Part shown: one piece after another, positions 1-11,810 of the stretch
Numbering within the stretch: the first letter of the stretch is position 1
How the letters are laid out: each line of letters begins with the position of its first letter
Source: Mactromeris polynyma
Lineage: Eukaryota; Mollusca; Bivalvia; Venerida; Mactridae
Length of the DNA: 64,000 bases
Direction: 5' to 3'
Assembly (NCBI GenBank): GCA_032209605.1
Contig: JASFXZ010000010.1
Span: 14,777,385 to 14,841,384 of the forward strand
Notes under the pieces: model-generated
The model's database searches: none
What the model was told of the DNA's origin: nothing
Seen by the model: only the letters and a program-made list of their open reading frames with translations
Program-made: the position numbers and the translations under genes

Positions 1-34
1 TTGCCATTAAAGGTGTTACGATTTGCATGAAGTG

Positions 35-650
35 TACCACGATATATCACAATTCTTCAACAACGTATCACAATATCTACCACGATATATCACAATTCTT
101 CAACAACGTATCACAATATCTACCACGATATATCACAATTCTTCAACAACGTATCACAATATCTACCACGATATATCACAATTCTTTAACAACGTATCAC
201 AATATCTACCACGATATATCACAATTCTTCAACAACGTATCACAATATCTACCACGATATATCACAATTCTTCAACAACGTATCACAATATCTACCACGA
301 TATATCACAATTCTTCAACAACGTATCACAATATCTACCACGATATATCACAATTCTTCAACAACGTATCACAATATCTACCACGATATATCACAATTCT
401 TCAACAACGTATCACAATATCTACCACGATATATCACAATTCTTCAACAACGTATCACAATATCTACCACGATATATCACAATTCTTCAACAACGTATCA
501 CAATATCTACCACGATATATCACAATTCTTCAACAACGTATCACAATATCTACCACGATATATCACAATTCTTCAACAACGTATCACAATATCTACCACG
601 ATATATCACAATTCTTCAACAACGTATCACAATATCTACCACAATATATC
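35..650. repeat. 43-bp minisatellite, about 14 copies
   Basis: Near-identical units carrying CACGATATATCACAATTC and CAACAACGTATCACAATATC. Each unit holds related halves (ATATATCACAAT / GTATCACAATAT), so it may itself come from a shorter dimer. Long frames across it are by-products. The left edge is close to the start of the window, so flanking context on that side is missing. Confidence 0.97.
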
Positions 651-888
651 GTCACCTTATTTCCAGAACTCCATAACTCCATTTTTGGCGGTTTTGAGTG
701 TTTGGTATCTTTGAAACTATATATCTTTCCAAGCTCTTTCTATCTGTACTACCTATATTGTTCTGGAATGCACATAACTTAAATAAAATACAATTCCATA
801 ACCCTGTATGTAACAGTTATCTCAAGAGGGTAAATCTCTTTCTCAAAAATGCTGAAAACAAGTTATGGGGTTCTGGAAATAATGCAAC

Positions 889-1620
889 GATATTGCTTCA
901 ATAACCAAAGTTAGGACGGTAGATATTGCTTCAATAACCAAAGTTAGGACGGTAGATATTGCTTCAATAACCAAAGTTAGGACGGTAGATATTGCTTCAA
1001 TAACCAAAGTTAGGACGGTAGATATTGCTTCAATAACCAAAGTTAGGACGGTAGATATTGCTTCAATAACCAAAGTTAGGACGGTAGATATTGCTTCAAT
1101 AACCAAAGTTAGGACGGTAGATATTGCTTCAATAACCAAAGTTAGGACGGTAGATATTGCTTCAATAACCAAAGTTAGGACGGTAGATATTGCTTCAATA
1201 ACCAAAGTTAGGAGGGTAGATATTGCTTCAATAACCAAAGTTAGGACGGTAGATATTGCTTCAATAACCAAAGTTAGGACGGTAGATATTGCTTCAATAA
1301 CCAAAGTTAGGAGGGTAGATATTGCTTCAATAACCAAAGTTAGGACGGTAGATATTGCTTCAATAACCAAAGTTAGGACGGTAGATATTGCTTCAATAAC
1401 CAAAGTTAGGACTGTAGATATGACTTCAATAACCAAAGTTAGGACGGTAGATATTGCTTCAATAACCAAAGTTAGGACGGTAGATATTGCTTCAATAACC
1501 AAAGTTAGGACGGTAGATATTGCTTCAATAACCAAAGTTAGGACGGTAGATATTGCTTCAATAACCAAAGTTAGGACGGTAGATATTGCTTCAATAACCA
1601 AAGTTAGGACGGTAGATATT
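889..1620. repeat. 33-bp minisatellite, 22 copies
   Basis: Unit GATATTGCTTCAATAACC plus AAAGTTAGGACGGTA. Very homogeneous, with only a few variant units (AGGAGGG, ATGACTTC). Because 33 is 11 codons, stop-free frames exist on both strands; these show no non-repeat protein sequence and are not called as genes. Confidence 0.98.
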
Positions 1621-1784
1621 TGTCTTACTTAAACATTTTATTAACTCAAAATCCTTCAAATGTTGCAAAAATAAACGTACATAAGCTAAAGACAAAAAAG
1701 TTGTCAATTTCATTTCATTTTTGACTACTAATTAAATACGAGAAAATAATGTATCGTAAAAAACTGGTATGTTAATTTCATAGT

Positions 1785-2496
1785 CTGGCTGCATATTGCA
1801 ATGTACCAATATACCGGTATATAGTGACATCTCTAATTGCCCTGAGTGAGATTGTATGGCTGCATATTGCAATGTACCAATATACCGGTATATAGTGACA
1901 TCTCTAATTGCCCTGAGTGAGATTGTGTGGCTGCATATTGCAATGTACCAACATACCGGTATATAGTGACATCTCTAATTGCCCTGAGTGAGATTGTATG
2001 GCTGCATATTGCAATGTACCAATATACCGGTATATAGTGACATCTCTAATTGCCCTGAGTGAGATTGTATGGCTGCATATTGCAATGTACCAATATACCG
2101 GTATATAGTGACATCTCTAATTGCCCTGAGTGAGATTGTATGACTGCATATTGCAATGTACCAATATACCGGTATATAGTGACATCTCTAATTGCCCTGA
2201 GTGAGATTGTATGGCTGCATATTGCAATGTACCAATATACCGGTATATAGTGACATCTCTAATTGCCCTGAGTGAGATTGTATGGCTGCATATTGCAATG
2301 TACCAATATACCGGTATATAGTGACATCTCTAATTGCCCTGAGTGAGATTGTATGGCTGCATATTGCAATGTACCAATATACCGGTATATAGTGACATCT
2401 CTAATTGCCCTGAGTGAGATTGTATGGCTGCTAATTGCAATGTACCAACATACCGGTATATAGTGACATCTCTAATTGCCCTGAGTGAGATTGTAT
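1785..2496. repeat. 71-bp minisatellite with palindromic CCGG core, 10 copies
   Basis: Units run from GGCTGCATATTGCAATGTAC through the palindrome TATACCGGTATA to TAGTGACATCTCTAATTGCC and CTGAGTGAGATTGTAT. Units differ by single bases. Each copy carries one perfect 12-bp palindrome, giving a strand-symmetric site every 71 bp. Confidence 0.97.
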
Positions 2497-3100
2497 ATGG
2501 GGTTCATTGGGAACAGGTTATAGTTGCTGACAAAGAAAGAGGGGCCCAGTGGTTTAGGGGAAGAGCCCCTGACTCCCGTTCAGAAGGACATGGGATTATA
2601 TTTTGCCTTAGGTGAGGTTGCACTGACCTTTTCACTATCCCTGAATTACCGAATATAATAACATATAGGACCAATTTTATGTTGTACCGGTATATTTGCA
2701 TTTCTACACAAACAACTATGTTATTTTCCCATCCTGTATGTATATGTATCCAGGTATAATAAAATATCTTTTCTGTTCTGCTCTGTTCTGCTCTGCTTTG
2801 TTCTCTGCTCTGCTCTGTTCTATTCTGCTCTGTCATATTAGAAAACTAATTATCAGTGTTTATTAAGTGAGATTAATCATATCATGATACACTATTTATT
2901 TGTTTACGGTGAACAGGCAAACATCATTATGCTATTTATGTATAATTCAATAACAATACATAATTACACATTTCTGGAATTAACAAAAGTTATTATGACA
3001 AATTTGAATTTCACTCAACAATCTATTAACATCATTATGCCAATTAGTGTATCGTTTGATATTACTGCAATAACAACAATAACCTTTTATTTCTCTAGAT
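2497..3100. other. Inter-array stretch with a CTCTG/TTCTG-rich tract
   Basis: No gene seen. Positions 2768-2834 are a degenerate TTCTG/CTCTG pentamer tract, whose minus strand gives a spurious Glu/Gln/Ser/Arg-rich frame. The rest is AT-rich unique sequence. Confidence 0.6.
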
Positions 3101-3380
3101 ACATGTATAATATGGATAATATCAAGATTCATGTATAATATGGATAATATCAAGATTCATGTATAATATGGATAATATCAAGAGTCATGTATAATATGGA
3201 TAATATCAAGATTCATGTATAATATGGATAATATCAAGAGTCATGTATAATATGGATAATATCAAGAGTCATGTATGATATGGATAATATCAAGATTCAT
3301 GTATAATATGGATAATATCAAGATTCATGTATAATATGGATAATATCAAGATTCATGTATAATATGGATAATATCAAGAT
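3101..3380. repeat. 28-bp minisatellite, 10 copies
   Basis: Unit ATGTATAATATGGATAATAT plus CAAGATTC (or CAAGAGTC). AT-rich, nearly uniform. Confidence 0.96.
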
Positions 3381-3486
3381 GGTTAAACATAATTAAGAAC
3401 ATGCTGCAGAAATAAACCAGAGGATGTAACATTGATCAATTCCAAGAACCATGGCCCGTATTCATAAAGCTCCTAAGGAAACAAAA

Positions 3487-3630
3487 TTCCCTTAGTTTTA
3501 TATATTTTCCTTAGTTTTATAAAATTTCCTTCGTTTTATAATTTTTCCATAGTTTTATAAATTTTCCTTAGTTTTATAAAATTTCCTTAGTTTTATAAAT
3601 TTTCCTTAGTTTTATAAATTTTCCTATTTT
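3487..3630. repeat. Degenerate CCTTAGTTTTATAAATTTT repeat, about 7 units
   Basis: Imperfect units of about 17-20 bases around TTTTCCTTAGTTTTATAAAT. Flanked by GTATTCATAAAGCTCCTAAG on the left and AAAAGCTTTATGAATAAGGCC on the right, which are partly inverted copies (TTCATAAAGCT / AGCTTTATGAA), so the block may be a small foldback element with an expanded middle. Confidence 0.75.
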
Positions 3631-3719
3631 CCTTCAATATTGGAAAGTGTTACTGTGAGGAGATTTTATAAAAATGAGGATATTCTTTACTTAAAAGCTT
3701 TATGAATAAGGCCCTGGTC

Positions 3720-5073
3720 TCATTTCAGATAATGAGTGCCATTGCATTTACTGTAGTCAATGATATTCATGTTTGTACAATTATTCATGCTGAATTGTCT
3801 TAATCAGTCTGCTTTCCTGAGATAATTAATACCACCCTTGACAGTAACCATTGGACCAAGTTAAATGGTAGCCCATCATTTTATGTATTTGAACATCATA
3901 ATTATCTTCCTCATTCGTCTCCATAAAATGTTCTGTAAAGTCATTGACCCAATCATGTGTACCTTAATAAGAAATTCATTTGCACAGAATTAATAGAAAT
4001 TGTGTTTCCTTATACAATTGATTAGGTTGGAAAAAACTGATTTGTCAGGATACTAAGAGATGATTGACCTTTTTCCTAACTGTCAACTGTTTGATATGGT
4101 GTATATTATTTACATGAATTAGAGTACAGAAAAATCGTCATTTGAATATCCTGTCACCAGAGACAATGTGGAACTATATTTCCGTACTTTTGGATTAAGT
4201 TTTGACGAGTGTCCCTTTGTGGGATCCAGTGATATCTTTAAAGAAGTCATTTGATTGCTCTTGAGAATACCGGTCATTTTAAAGGACCAGATTCTGTGGA
4301 CACGTGTGCCTTGTTAATTAACGAGCTGCCTGTTTATGGCAGTCCCGGTTTTATAACGATATTTGCTATTGTGCCTTAATGGTACACTATAGTCAAAATA
4401 TGCTAAATAATAATTGTGAGAAAATAAGAGATATGTTAATGCCTTCATACAGATATCTTCTAATTACTGCATTCTAATTTTCTTAAAAGTTGCCTGGAAC
4501 TGCAAGACACAAGTCTGATACAGGTATTTCCAGTGCTTGCGCTAGGTCAGGATAGAAATTACTGGTACCGGACTCTTGTATTTGCCATTAGGACACACAT
4601 GTAAGAAAAGTGACGATGCAGTGTTGTAGAGTACATCTGTATGAAGGCAATTACCACCAATTTTCTCTTTTTTATGACTAAGGATATTTTGTCAAAAAAT
4701 CAGACTATGTACAGTTAAGTGACTTTGGAACCAGAGATGCTCTTAAATTAGAAAGTATTTCTCAATGTGTGTTATACTTGTTGACTGTTTACCCAAGGTT
4801 CTTCTGTTGCAGTCGTTCTTCTAGTGTCTTCATGATGTGGTTCAATTGTCTTGAACATCCAATCTGACTGCTTGCATCTAATGCAGTGGAAGATTTGTTT
4901 CTGTTAGACCATTCAAGTTAGTTTGGTTATTTTAATGTAATCATTGGTATTGGACTTACCTATACGTTTTTTCACTTTTTTCATACATTGCTCTCTTTGC
5001 TTATATTGGACTTTTCACCTTTGATATCAAGGATTCCTTGTGTTGTATTTGATTACAACTTTTACAGTAAAAA
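3720..5073. other. Unique AT-rich sequence, no gene seen
   Basis: No frame above background, no tRNA-like or TIR structure recognised. Could be intergenic or intronic. Confidence 0.5.
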
Positions 5074-7990
5074 AGTTCTTACAAACTTAATGTTTGATGC
5101 TTCCTCTGTCCTCAGTGCTGTTAGTGCAAGTTCTTACATACTGGATGTTTGATGCTTCCTCTGTCCTCAGTGCTGTTAGTGCAAGTTCTTACATACTGGA
5201 TGTTTGATGCTTCCTCTGTCCTCAGTGCTGTTAGTGCAAGTTCTTACATACTGGATGTTTGATGCTTCCTCTGTCCTCAGTGCTGTTAGTGCAAGTTCTT
5301 ACATACTGGATGTTTGATGCTTCCTCTGTCCTCAGTGCTGTTAGTGCAAGTTCTTACATACTGGATGCTTGATGCTTCCTCTGTCCTCAGTGCTGTTAGT
5401 GCAAGTTCTTACATACTGGATGCTTGATGCTTCCTCTGTCCTCAGTGCTGTTTGTGCAAGTTCTTACATACTGGATGTTTGATGCTTCCTCTGTCCTCAG
5501 TGCTGTTAGTGCAAGTTCTTACATACTGGATGCTTGATGCTTCCTCTGTCCTCAGTGCTGTTAGTGCAAGTTCTTACATACTGGATGTTTGATGCTTCCT
5601 CTGTCCTCGGTGCTGTTAGTGCAAGTTCTTACATACTGGATGCTTGATGCTTCCTCTGTCCTCAGTGCTGTTAGTGCAAGTTCTTACATACTGGATGTTT
5701 GATGCTTCCTCTGTCCTCAGTGCTGTTTGTGCAAGTTCTTACATACTGGATGTTTGATGCTTCCCCTGTCCTCAGTGCTGTTAGTGCAAGTTCTTACATA
5801 CTGGATGTTTGATGCTTCCTCTGTCCTCAGTGCTGTTAGTGCAAGTTCTAACATACTGGATGTTTGATGCTTCCCCTGTCCTCAGTGCTGTTAGTGCAAG
5901 TTCTTACATACTGGATGTTTGATGCTTCCCCTGTCCTCAGTGCTGTTAGTGCAAGTTCTTACATACTGGATGCTTGATGCTTCCTCTGTCCTCAGTGCTG
6001 TTAGTGCAAGTTCTTACATACTGGATGTTTGATGCTTCCTCTGTCCTCAGTGCTGTTTGTGCAAGTTCTTACATACTGGATGTTTGATGCTTCCCCTGTC
6101 CTCAGTGCTGTTAGTGCAAGTTCTTACATACTGGATGTTTGATGCTTCCTCTGTCCTCAGTGCTGTTAGTGCAAGTTCTAACATACTGGATGTTTGATGC
6201 TTCCCCTGTCCTCAGTGTTGTTAGTGCAAGTTCTTACATACTGGATGTTTGATGCTTCCCCTGTCCTCAGTGCTGTTAGTGCAAGTTCTTACATACTGGA
6301 TGTTTGATGCTTCCCCTGTCCTCAGTGGTGTTAGTGCAAGTTCTTACATACTGGATGTTTGATGCTTCCTCTGTCCTCAGTGCTGTTTGTGCAAGTTCTT
6401 ACATACTGGATGTTTGATGCTTCCCCTGTCCTTAGTGCTGTTAGTGCAAGTTCTTACATACTGGATGTTTGATGCTTCCTCTGTCCTCAGTGCTGTTAGT
6501 GCAAGTTCTAACATACTGGATGTTTGATGCTTCCCCTGTCCTCAGTGGTGTTAGTGCAAGTTCTTACATACTGGATGTTTGATGCTTCCTCTGTCCTCAG
6601 TGCTGTTAGTGCAAGTTCTAACATACTGGATGTTTGATGCTTCCCCTGTCCTCAGTGCTGTTAGTGCAAGTTCTTACATACTGGATGCTTGATGCTTCCT
6701 CTGTCCTCAGTGCTGTTAGTGCAAGTTCTTACATACTGGATGTTTGATGCTTCCTCTGTCCTCAGTGCTGTTTGTGCAAGTTCTTACATACTGGATGTTT
6801 GATGCTTCCCCTGTCCTCAGTGCTGTTAGTGCAAGTTCTTACATACTGGATGTTTGATGCTTCCCCTGTCCTCAGTGCTGTTAGTGCAAGTTCTTACATA
6901 CTGGATGCTTGATGCTTCCTCTGTCCTCAGTGCTGTTAGTGCAAGTTCTTACATACTGGATGTTTGATGCTTCCTCTGTCCTCAGTGCTGTTTGTGCAAG
7001 TTCTTACATACTGGATGTTTGATGCTTCCCCTGTCCTCAGTGCTGTTAGTGCAAGTTCTTACATACTGGATGTTTGATGCTTCCTCTGTCCTCAGTGCTG
7101 TTAGTGCAAGTTCTAACATACTGGATGTTTGATGCTTCCCCTGTCCTCAGTGCTGTTAGTGCAAGTTCTTACATACTGGATGTTTGATGCTTCCCCTGTC
7201 CTCAGTGCTGTTAGTGCAAGTTCTTACATACTGGATGTTTGATGCTTCCTCTGTCCTCAGTGCTGTTAGTGCAAGTTCTAACATACTGGATGTTTGATGC
7301 TTCCCCTGTCCTCAGTGCTGTTAGTGCAAGTTCTTACATACTGGATGTTTGATGCTTCCCCTGTCCTCAGTGCTGTTAGTGCAAGTTCTTACATACTGGA
7401 TGTTTGATGCTTCCCCTGTCCTCAGTGGTGTTAGTGCAAGTTCTTACATACTGGATGTTTGATGCTTCCCCTGTCCTCAGTGGTGTTAGTGCAAGTTCTT
7501 ACATACTGGATGTTTGATGCTTCCTCTGTCCTCAGTGCTGTTTGTGCAAGTTCTTACATACTGGATGTTTGATGCTTCCCCTGTCCTCAGTGCTGTTAGT
7601 GCAAGTTCTTACATACTGGATGTTTGATGCTTCCTCTGTCCTCAGTGGTGTTAGTGCAAGTTCTTACATACTGGATGTTTGATGCTTCCCCTGTCCTCAG
7701 TGCTGTTAGTGCAAGTTCTTACATACTGGATGTTTGATGCTTCCCCTGTCCTCAGTGCTGTTAGTGCAAGTTCTTACATACTGGATGTTTGATGCTTCCC
7801 CTGTCCTCAGTGCTGTTAGTGCAAGTTCTTACATACTGGATGTTTGATGCTTCCCCTGTCCTCAGTGCTGTTAGTGCAAGTTCTTACATACTGGATGTTT
7901 GATGCTTCCTCTGTCCTCAGTGCTGTTAGTGCAAGTTCTTACATACTGGATGTTTGATGCTTCCCCTGTCCTCAGTGGTGTTAGTGCAAG
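5074..7990. repeat. 55-bp minisatellite, 53 copies, with higher-order pattern
   Basis: Units contain CTTACATACTGGATGTTTGA, TGCTTCCTCTGTCCTCAG and TGCTGTTAGTGCAAGTT. Variant positions (TGTTTG/TGCTTG, CCTCTG/CCCCTG, GCTGTTAG/GCTGTTTG/GGTGTTAG, TTCTTAC/TTCTAAC) recur in blocks: a six-unit, 330-bp order starting at 5637 is repeated at 5967, and a four-unit version spans 6687-6906. On the + strand every unit has the layout of a 3' splice site (see findings). It lies 2.2 kb upstream of the GPCR start, in the same orientation as that gene. Confidence 0.98.
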
Positions 7991-10194
7991 TGTCTTTGCT
8001 TTATTTAGAATTCTTGTTAATTCTTAACATTTGTCTAGATATACTGAATCTTGTTTGTTTACGTAAAGCAACAAGTATATCAAATTTCTGCATTAACGCA
8101 TTTATGATTTGGTCTGTCAGACAGTGGTGCCACCTGTAGGTAATGGCTTCCAGCACAAAGCAGATTATCTGTCATTTTGTTTAACGTAATACTTCCTGGC
8201 TCATCCAAGGCTGGCTGTAATGACAAATTTCACAGACAGCAGTTGCAAATTTTTGCAATGATGCATTGTTAGTCTCTGCATTATGACTTTTCTCGACACT
8301 TAAGCGGACGAAAACACTTTAGACCTCAATTTTACTAAAGAGGAATTACACAAAGACGGCCAGGATGCTGTTTGCTTCGTAATTATCCATTTATTTTGTT
8401 GCATTATACCCTCACATGCTGATCACATTGAATTCATATGTCTGCTTAAAATAACTGTCATTTGTTTGTTTATGTTTTTCAGAAAGAAGTCAAAAAGATT
8501 GTATTGGTGAAAAACAAGTTGGCATTTCCTGCAGTTTGATATTTATGCTCCTGTGTGGATCATAGCTTTCTTTGTTAAAGTGTTTCAGAGTTTACATCAA
8601 TAGAATACCACAAAGCCACTGTCATTACCAACAAGTAGCTGCAATTACCACAAAGTAGCTGTAATTACAGGAAAGAATGACTTTTAATTTGAAAAGTGTG
8701 TGATTTCATGCAATGTAGTTTTGTCTTATTCATTTGAGTAGGGACATCGGAACAAAAGATAAAAATCTTTAAAAGCCTTGTTACTGATCTTTTACACAGA
8801 CTTGTCCGGGCTGTATGTGATCAGAGTCGCTTGATCATTGATTAAGCTTCATGAGACATTGTTACAAACCTTGGTTAATGATGACAAGATACATGCCGGT
8901 AGAAAGAATTTTCGGACCAATTTCCTATAGACCTACAAGATAAAAGGGTTTCATCGTCAACGTTAATTATTTGATTACTGCAACACATATTGGCATATAA
9001 TTGCCCGTTGTCTGTTTTGAAGAAGGCTATTCTGTAACGTGTTAGTGCTGGATTCTGATACTAGCTCGAGTTATAACTTTATGTTGTATATCGCCTGGGT
9101 GTTTTGGGCAAAGTGATACAATTGTTTTGCAGTTTACACTGGGTGTAGGTCTCTCTATGACGTGAGATTGTACAACTGCAATTGGCTTCAATCAAGTATC
9201 TGGATTGGCACATTGAAATCCTGGATTTTGTGACTGAAATATCTCCGCTTGTGATGCACAGGGAAAATCGTCTGTATATAAGTTGAAGCAAACAAATATA
9301 TTTATGTATGTTTCCAGTTAAAATCAAGTGACTGACACTTATTTCGAAGCATGAACGAATAGTATTGAATTCTGAATCGACAATTTTAATCACCTGGGAC
9401 CAGTAAAAGAAAATCTGCATATTTTGTTTGGTGTAAAATGCCATATTTTAATAGAAGACAATTTTCAGTGAAATTTGGAGGAATGTCGAAGAATTTTTTT
9501 GTGGCTGAAAAACTAAATGACAACCACTTCACAGTCTTAGTTTAAATTTGTGTCGGCATTAAAAAGGGTTGAGTGTCCCCAATTTATTTGAACAAGATTT
9601 TTATTCAGTTTAATCAAAATTTAGTCTGATCAGGAGATTGTTTTATGGGTCTTTGTCATCAGACAGCTTCTCCGGTGTTCTCAGCAAGATCAACTGTGCC
9701 TAGAATGCAATATTGAAATAACTTGTTGCCATAGGATATTCGAAGATTAGGAGCAAAGCCGTATTTAGACAGGCCTCTGGCCGTGATGTGCTACTTTATG
9801 TTGACAAGAGATTTAATATTTAAAATTGCTTTTTTGGTTGATTTACAGTCAATTTCCAGAGATTCTCAGTTTTAATGAATAATAATATTTTGTTCTGGGA
9901 GATTTTTGTTTTTTGTGTTTAAAATTCTGGACAGACTACATTTAGTAGAAAACTAAATGTAAAGGATAGATTTTAAGAAAAAAGCTAACCCAAATAGATG
10001 AATTTAAGGCAAAGCACATTCTAGGGCTGAAATAAAAAAGGATTTGTCTCTAGAATATATGTGAAGGAAGATAAATCTTCAATCATACACATTTGTTGCA
10101 AATAAAAGAGTTCATTATCTGGTGAACTGTAAGGGGAAGAACCTTTGCTCTTTAAAATAGAAGGAAAGAAAGCATAAATTGCAAACGCTTTGCC
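7991..10194. other. Region upstream of the GPCR; possible 5' UTR, no coding gene seen
   Basis: No convincing coding exon. A good acceptor-like TTTATGTTTTTCAG ends at 8482 and could start a non-coding 5' exon of the GPCR gene, but no clear donor partner was found. A 121-residue minus-strand frame at 9079-9444 has no recognisable features. Short imperfect CCACAAAGTAGCTGTAATTA repeats occur at 8610-8665. Confidence 0.4.
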
Positions 10195-11646
10195 ATGATG
10201 GAGGAAATGTATTCAGAGGAATATTTGAAGTCGCTCGGCATACAGTTTTCGTTCAATATCTCGTTACTTAACTCAGAGGGAAATGAGACAGGTGAAAACG
10301 CTACATTATCTCCAGAGGATGATATGAAATATGAAAAAACGTTATTGAATTATTATTTGATGGGGATTGGCGGAACTACCCTGTGTGGCATCGGGATTAT
10401 ATGTAATATATTATCTGTAATTGTGCTCACACGTCGTGCGATGAATTCTTCTACCTACTCCTATTTGTCTGCATTGGCGATTTGTGACACGCTAGCGCTA
10501 TTTTTAACTATGATTATATTTGTTCTGAGCGACGACACAATATATCCTGAAAAAGGCGTTTACGTTTGGTCTAAACCATCATACGCTCTCCTGTTTCCAT
10601 ATTTACACCCTGCCGCTGTGACCTTTCAAGTGACTTCCATTTGGCTTACCTTGGCTTTTACTGTTGATAGATATATTATGATATGTCATCCATTTAAGGC
10701 AGAAGGCATGTGCAGCGTAAGCCGAGCTAGAAAAGTAATTGTAGGCGTTTATATTCTTGGTGCACTTTTTAATATTCCGCGATTTTTAGAATACAAGTCA
10801 AATTCAATCGAAGTTCCGACATCTAGCGGAGAAATGAAGATTCTTCTTGTTGTGGAATATACAAACATCGGGAACAATCAGCTGTTTATTGACATGGTTC
10901 ATTCATATTTATATTTAACATTCGTGTGTGGAATTCCATTTTTAATTTTGGCTATTTTAAATACATTTTTGATATATGCTGTGCATTTGTCAAAGAAAAA
11001 TGGACGACTTATAAATGCAAAAGAAAAGAAACGAAACGACACCACAGTTATGTTGATAGGGGTCATAATACTATTTCTCGTGTGCCAGGGCCCAGCTCTG
11101 ATATCCAGAATGGTTTATGCTATTGATATAAAGCGTGCGACTGCTTCTATGACATTTCATAAAGTAAACGAAGCTGGTAATTTCCTTATAATTGTAAACT
11201 CTGCTATAAACATTGTACCATATTATTTCTTCGGGCAGCGATTCAGACGGGAATTCTGGAGGCTGTTCTGCAAATGTTTTCTGACTAAAACGGAACTAAG
11301 GAAAATGAAACGGAGTCTGAGTTTTTCAGTTGACAACCGACGTCGGGTGAGTCAGTGTAGTATGGCAAGTCAATATGAAATGAACGGATATAATCAGGCG
11401 GAAAATAACATAAAAATCGTGGCACATCGAGACAGCAATTCTCCGTTACTTCCAAATGTGCATCGAGACTCCATACAGACCACATGCACACTGGATTGTA
11501 ACGTCGATCGTATATCGCCGTGTTCCTTCACCAGAAATCAGAGCCCTTCTTCCCTTAGAGTTGTATGGGGCATGGATAGTAATAAGAACGAAAAATGTAA
11601 TGTTACATTAGATAAATTTGATTCAAAAGATATGTGTAAATTGTGA
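10195..11646 (+). CDS. Class A GPCR, FMRFamide-receptor-like neuropeptide receptor
   Basis: Uninterrupted 483-residue frame coding a seven-helix receptor that would sit in the plasma membrane and signal through G proteins. The extracellular N-terminus has three N-glycosylation sequons (N21, N31, N35). TM1 is about 52-78 (N71), TM2 88-110 (D98), TM3 141-165 ending in D158-R159-Y160, TM4 178-195, TM5 236-262 (P248), TM6 284-306 with C297-Q-G-P300 replacing CWxP, TM7 325-346 with an N339-I-V-P-Y-Y motif replacing NPxxY. Helix 8 is basic/aromatic and followed by C359 and C361, possible palmitoylation sites. The 120-residue tail is Ser-rich. An in-frame TAA at 10153-10155 limits the start to the double Met at 10195/10198; the second ATG has the better context. 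TM3-TM4 (DRYIMICHPF, NIPRF) recalls invertebrate FMRFamide receptors; the ligand is inferred. No Cys is seen at the usual TM3 or second-loop disulfide positions. Any 5' UTR introns would lie upstream. Confidence 0.92.
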   Translation: MMEEMYSEEYLKSLGIQFSFNISLLNSEGNETGENATLSPEDDMKYEKTLLNYYLMGIGGTTLCGIGIICNILSVIVLTRRAMNSSTYSYLSALAICDTLALFLTMIIFVLSDDTIYPEKGVYVWSKPSYALLFPYLHPAAVTFQVTSIWLTLAFTVDRYIMICHPFKAEGMCSVSRARKVIVGVYILGALFNIPRFLEYKSNSIEVPTSSGEMKILLVVEYTNIGNNQLFIDMVHSYLYLTFVCGIPFLILAILNTFLIYAVHLSKKNGRLINAKEKKRNDTTVMLIGVIILFLVCQGPALISRMVYAIDIKRATASMTFHKVNEAGNFLIIVNSAINIVPYYFFGQRFRREFWRLFCKCFLTKTELRKMKRSLSFSVDNRRRVSQCSMASQYEMNGYNQAENNIKIVAHRDSNSPLLPNVHRDSIQTTCTLDCNVDRISPCSFTRNQSPSSLRVVWGMDSNKNEKCNVTLDKFDSKDMCKL

Positions 11647-11775
11647 TAGTCCGGACATTGTTCCTAATTTGGTTATTCTACAAGATTCGTATTTTGAATA
11701 TTACGATATTATCATTTTCATCATACCCTGCTCAGAATAATGCTCAATGTTTTAGTCAAACTGTTTTATTCATTA

Positions 11776-11781
11776 ATTAAA
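11776..11781 (+). promoter_or_regulatory. Possible polyadenylation signal ATTAAA for the GPCR gene
   Basis: An ATTAAA hexamer lies about 130 bases past the GPCR stop codon, just before the 31-bp array. No AATAAA is seen closer. Motif match only; the 3' UTR could equally run into the array. Confidence 0.3.
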
Positions 11782-11810
11782 TAATACTTGTTAGTCATTA
11801 TGTTTCTTCT

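Noticed and set aside
843..1632. Long reading frames on both strands (70 to 252 residues)
   Set aside because: Pure 11-residue periodic products of the 33-bp array; no unique protein sequence.
2504..2836. Minus-strand frame starting MTEQNRTEQSREQSRAEQSR
   Set aside because: Encoded by a CTCTG/TTCTG pentamer tract and by array sequence.
889..8000. CRISPR-like direct repeats
   Set aside because: Repeats are contiguous without variable spacers, in a eukaryotic genome with no cas genes.
9079..9444. 121-residue minus-strand frame upstream of the GPCR
   Set aside because: No domain, splice sites or composition signal; lies in AT-rich presumed 5' flank.
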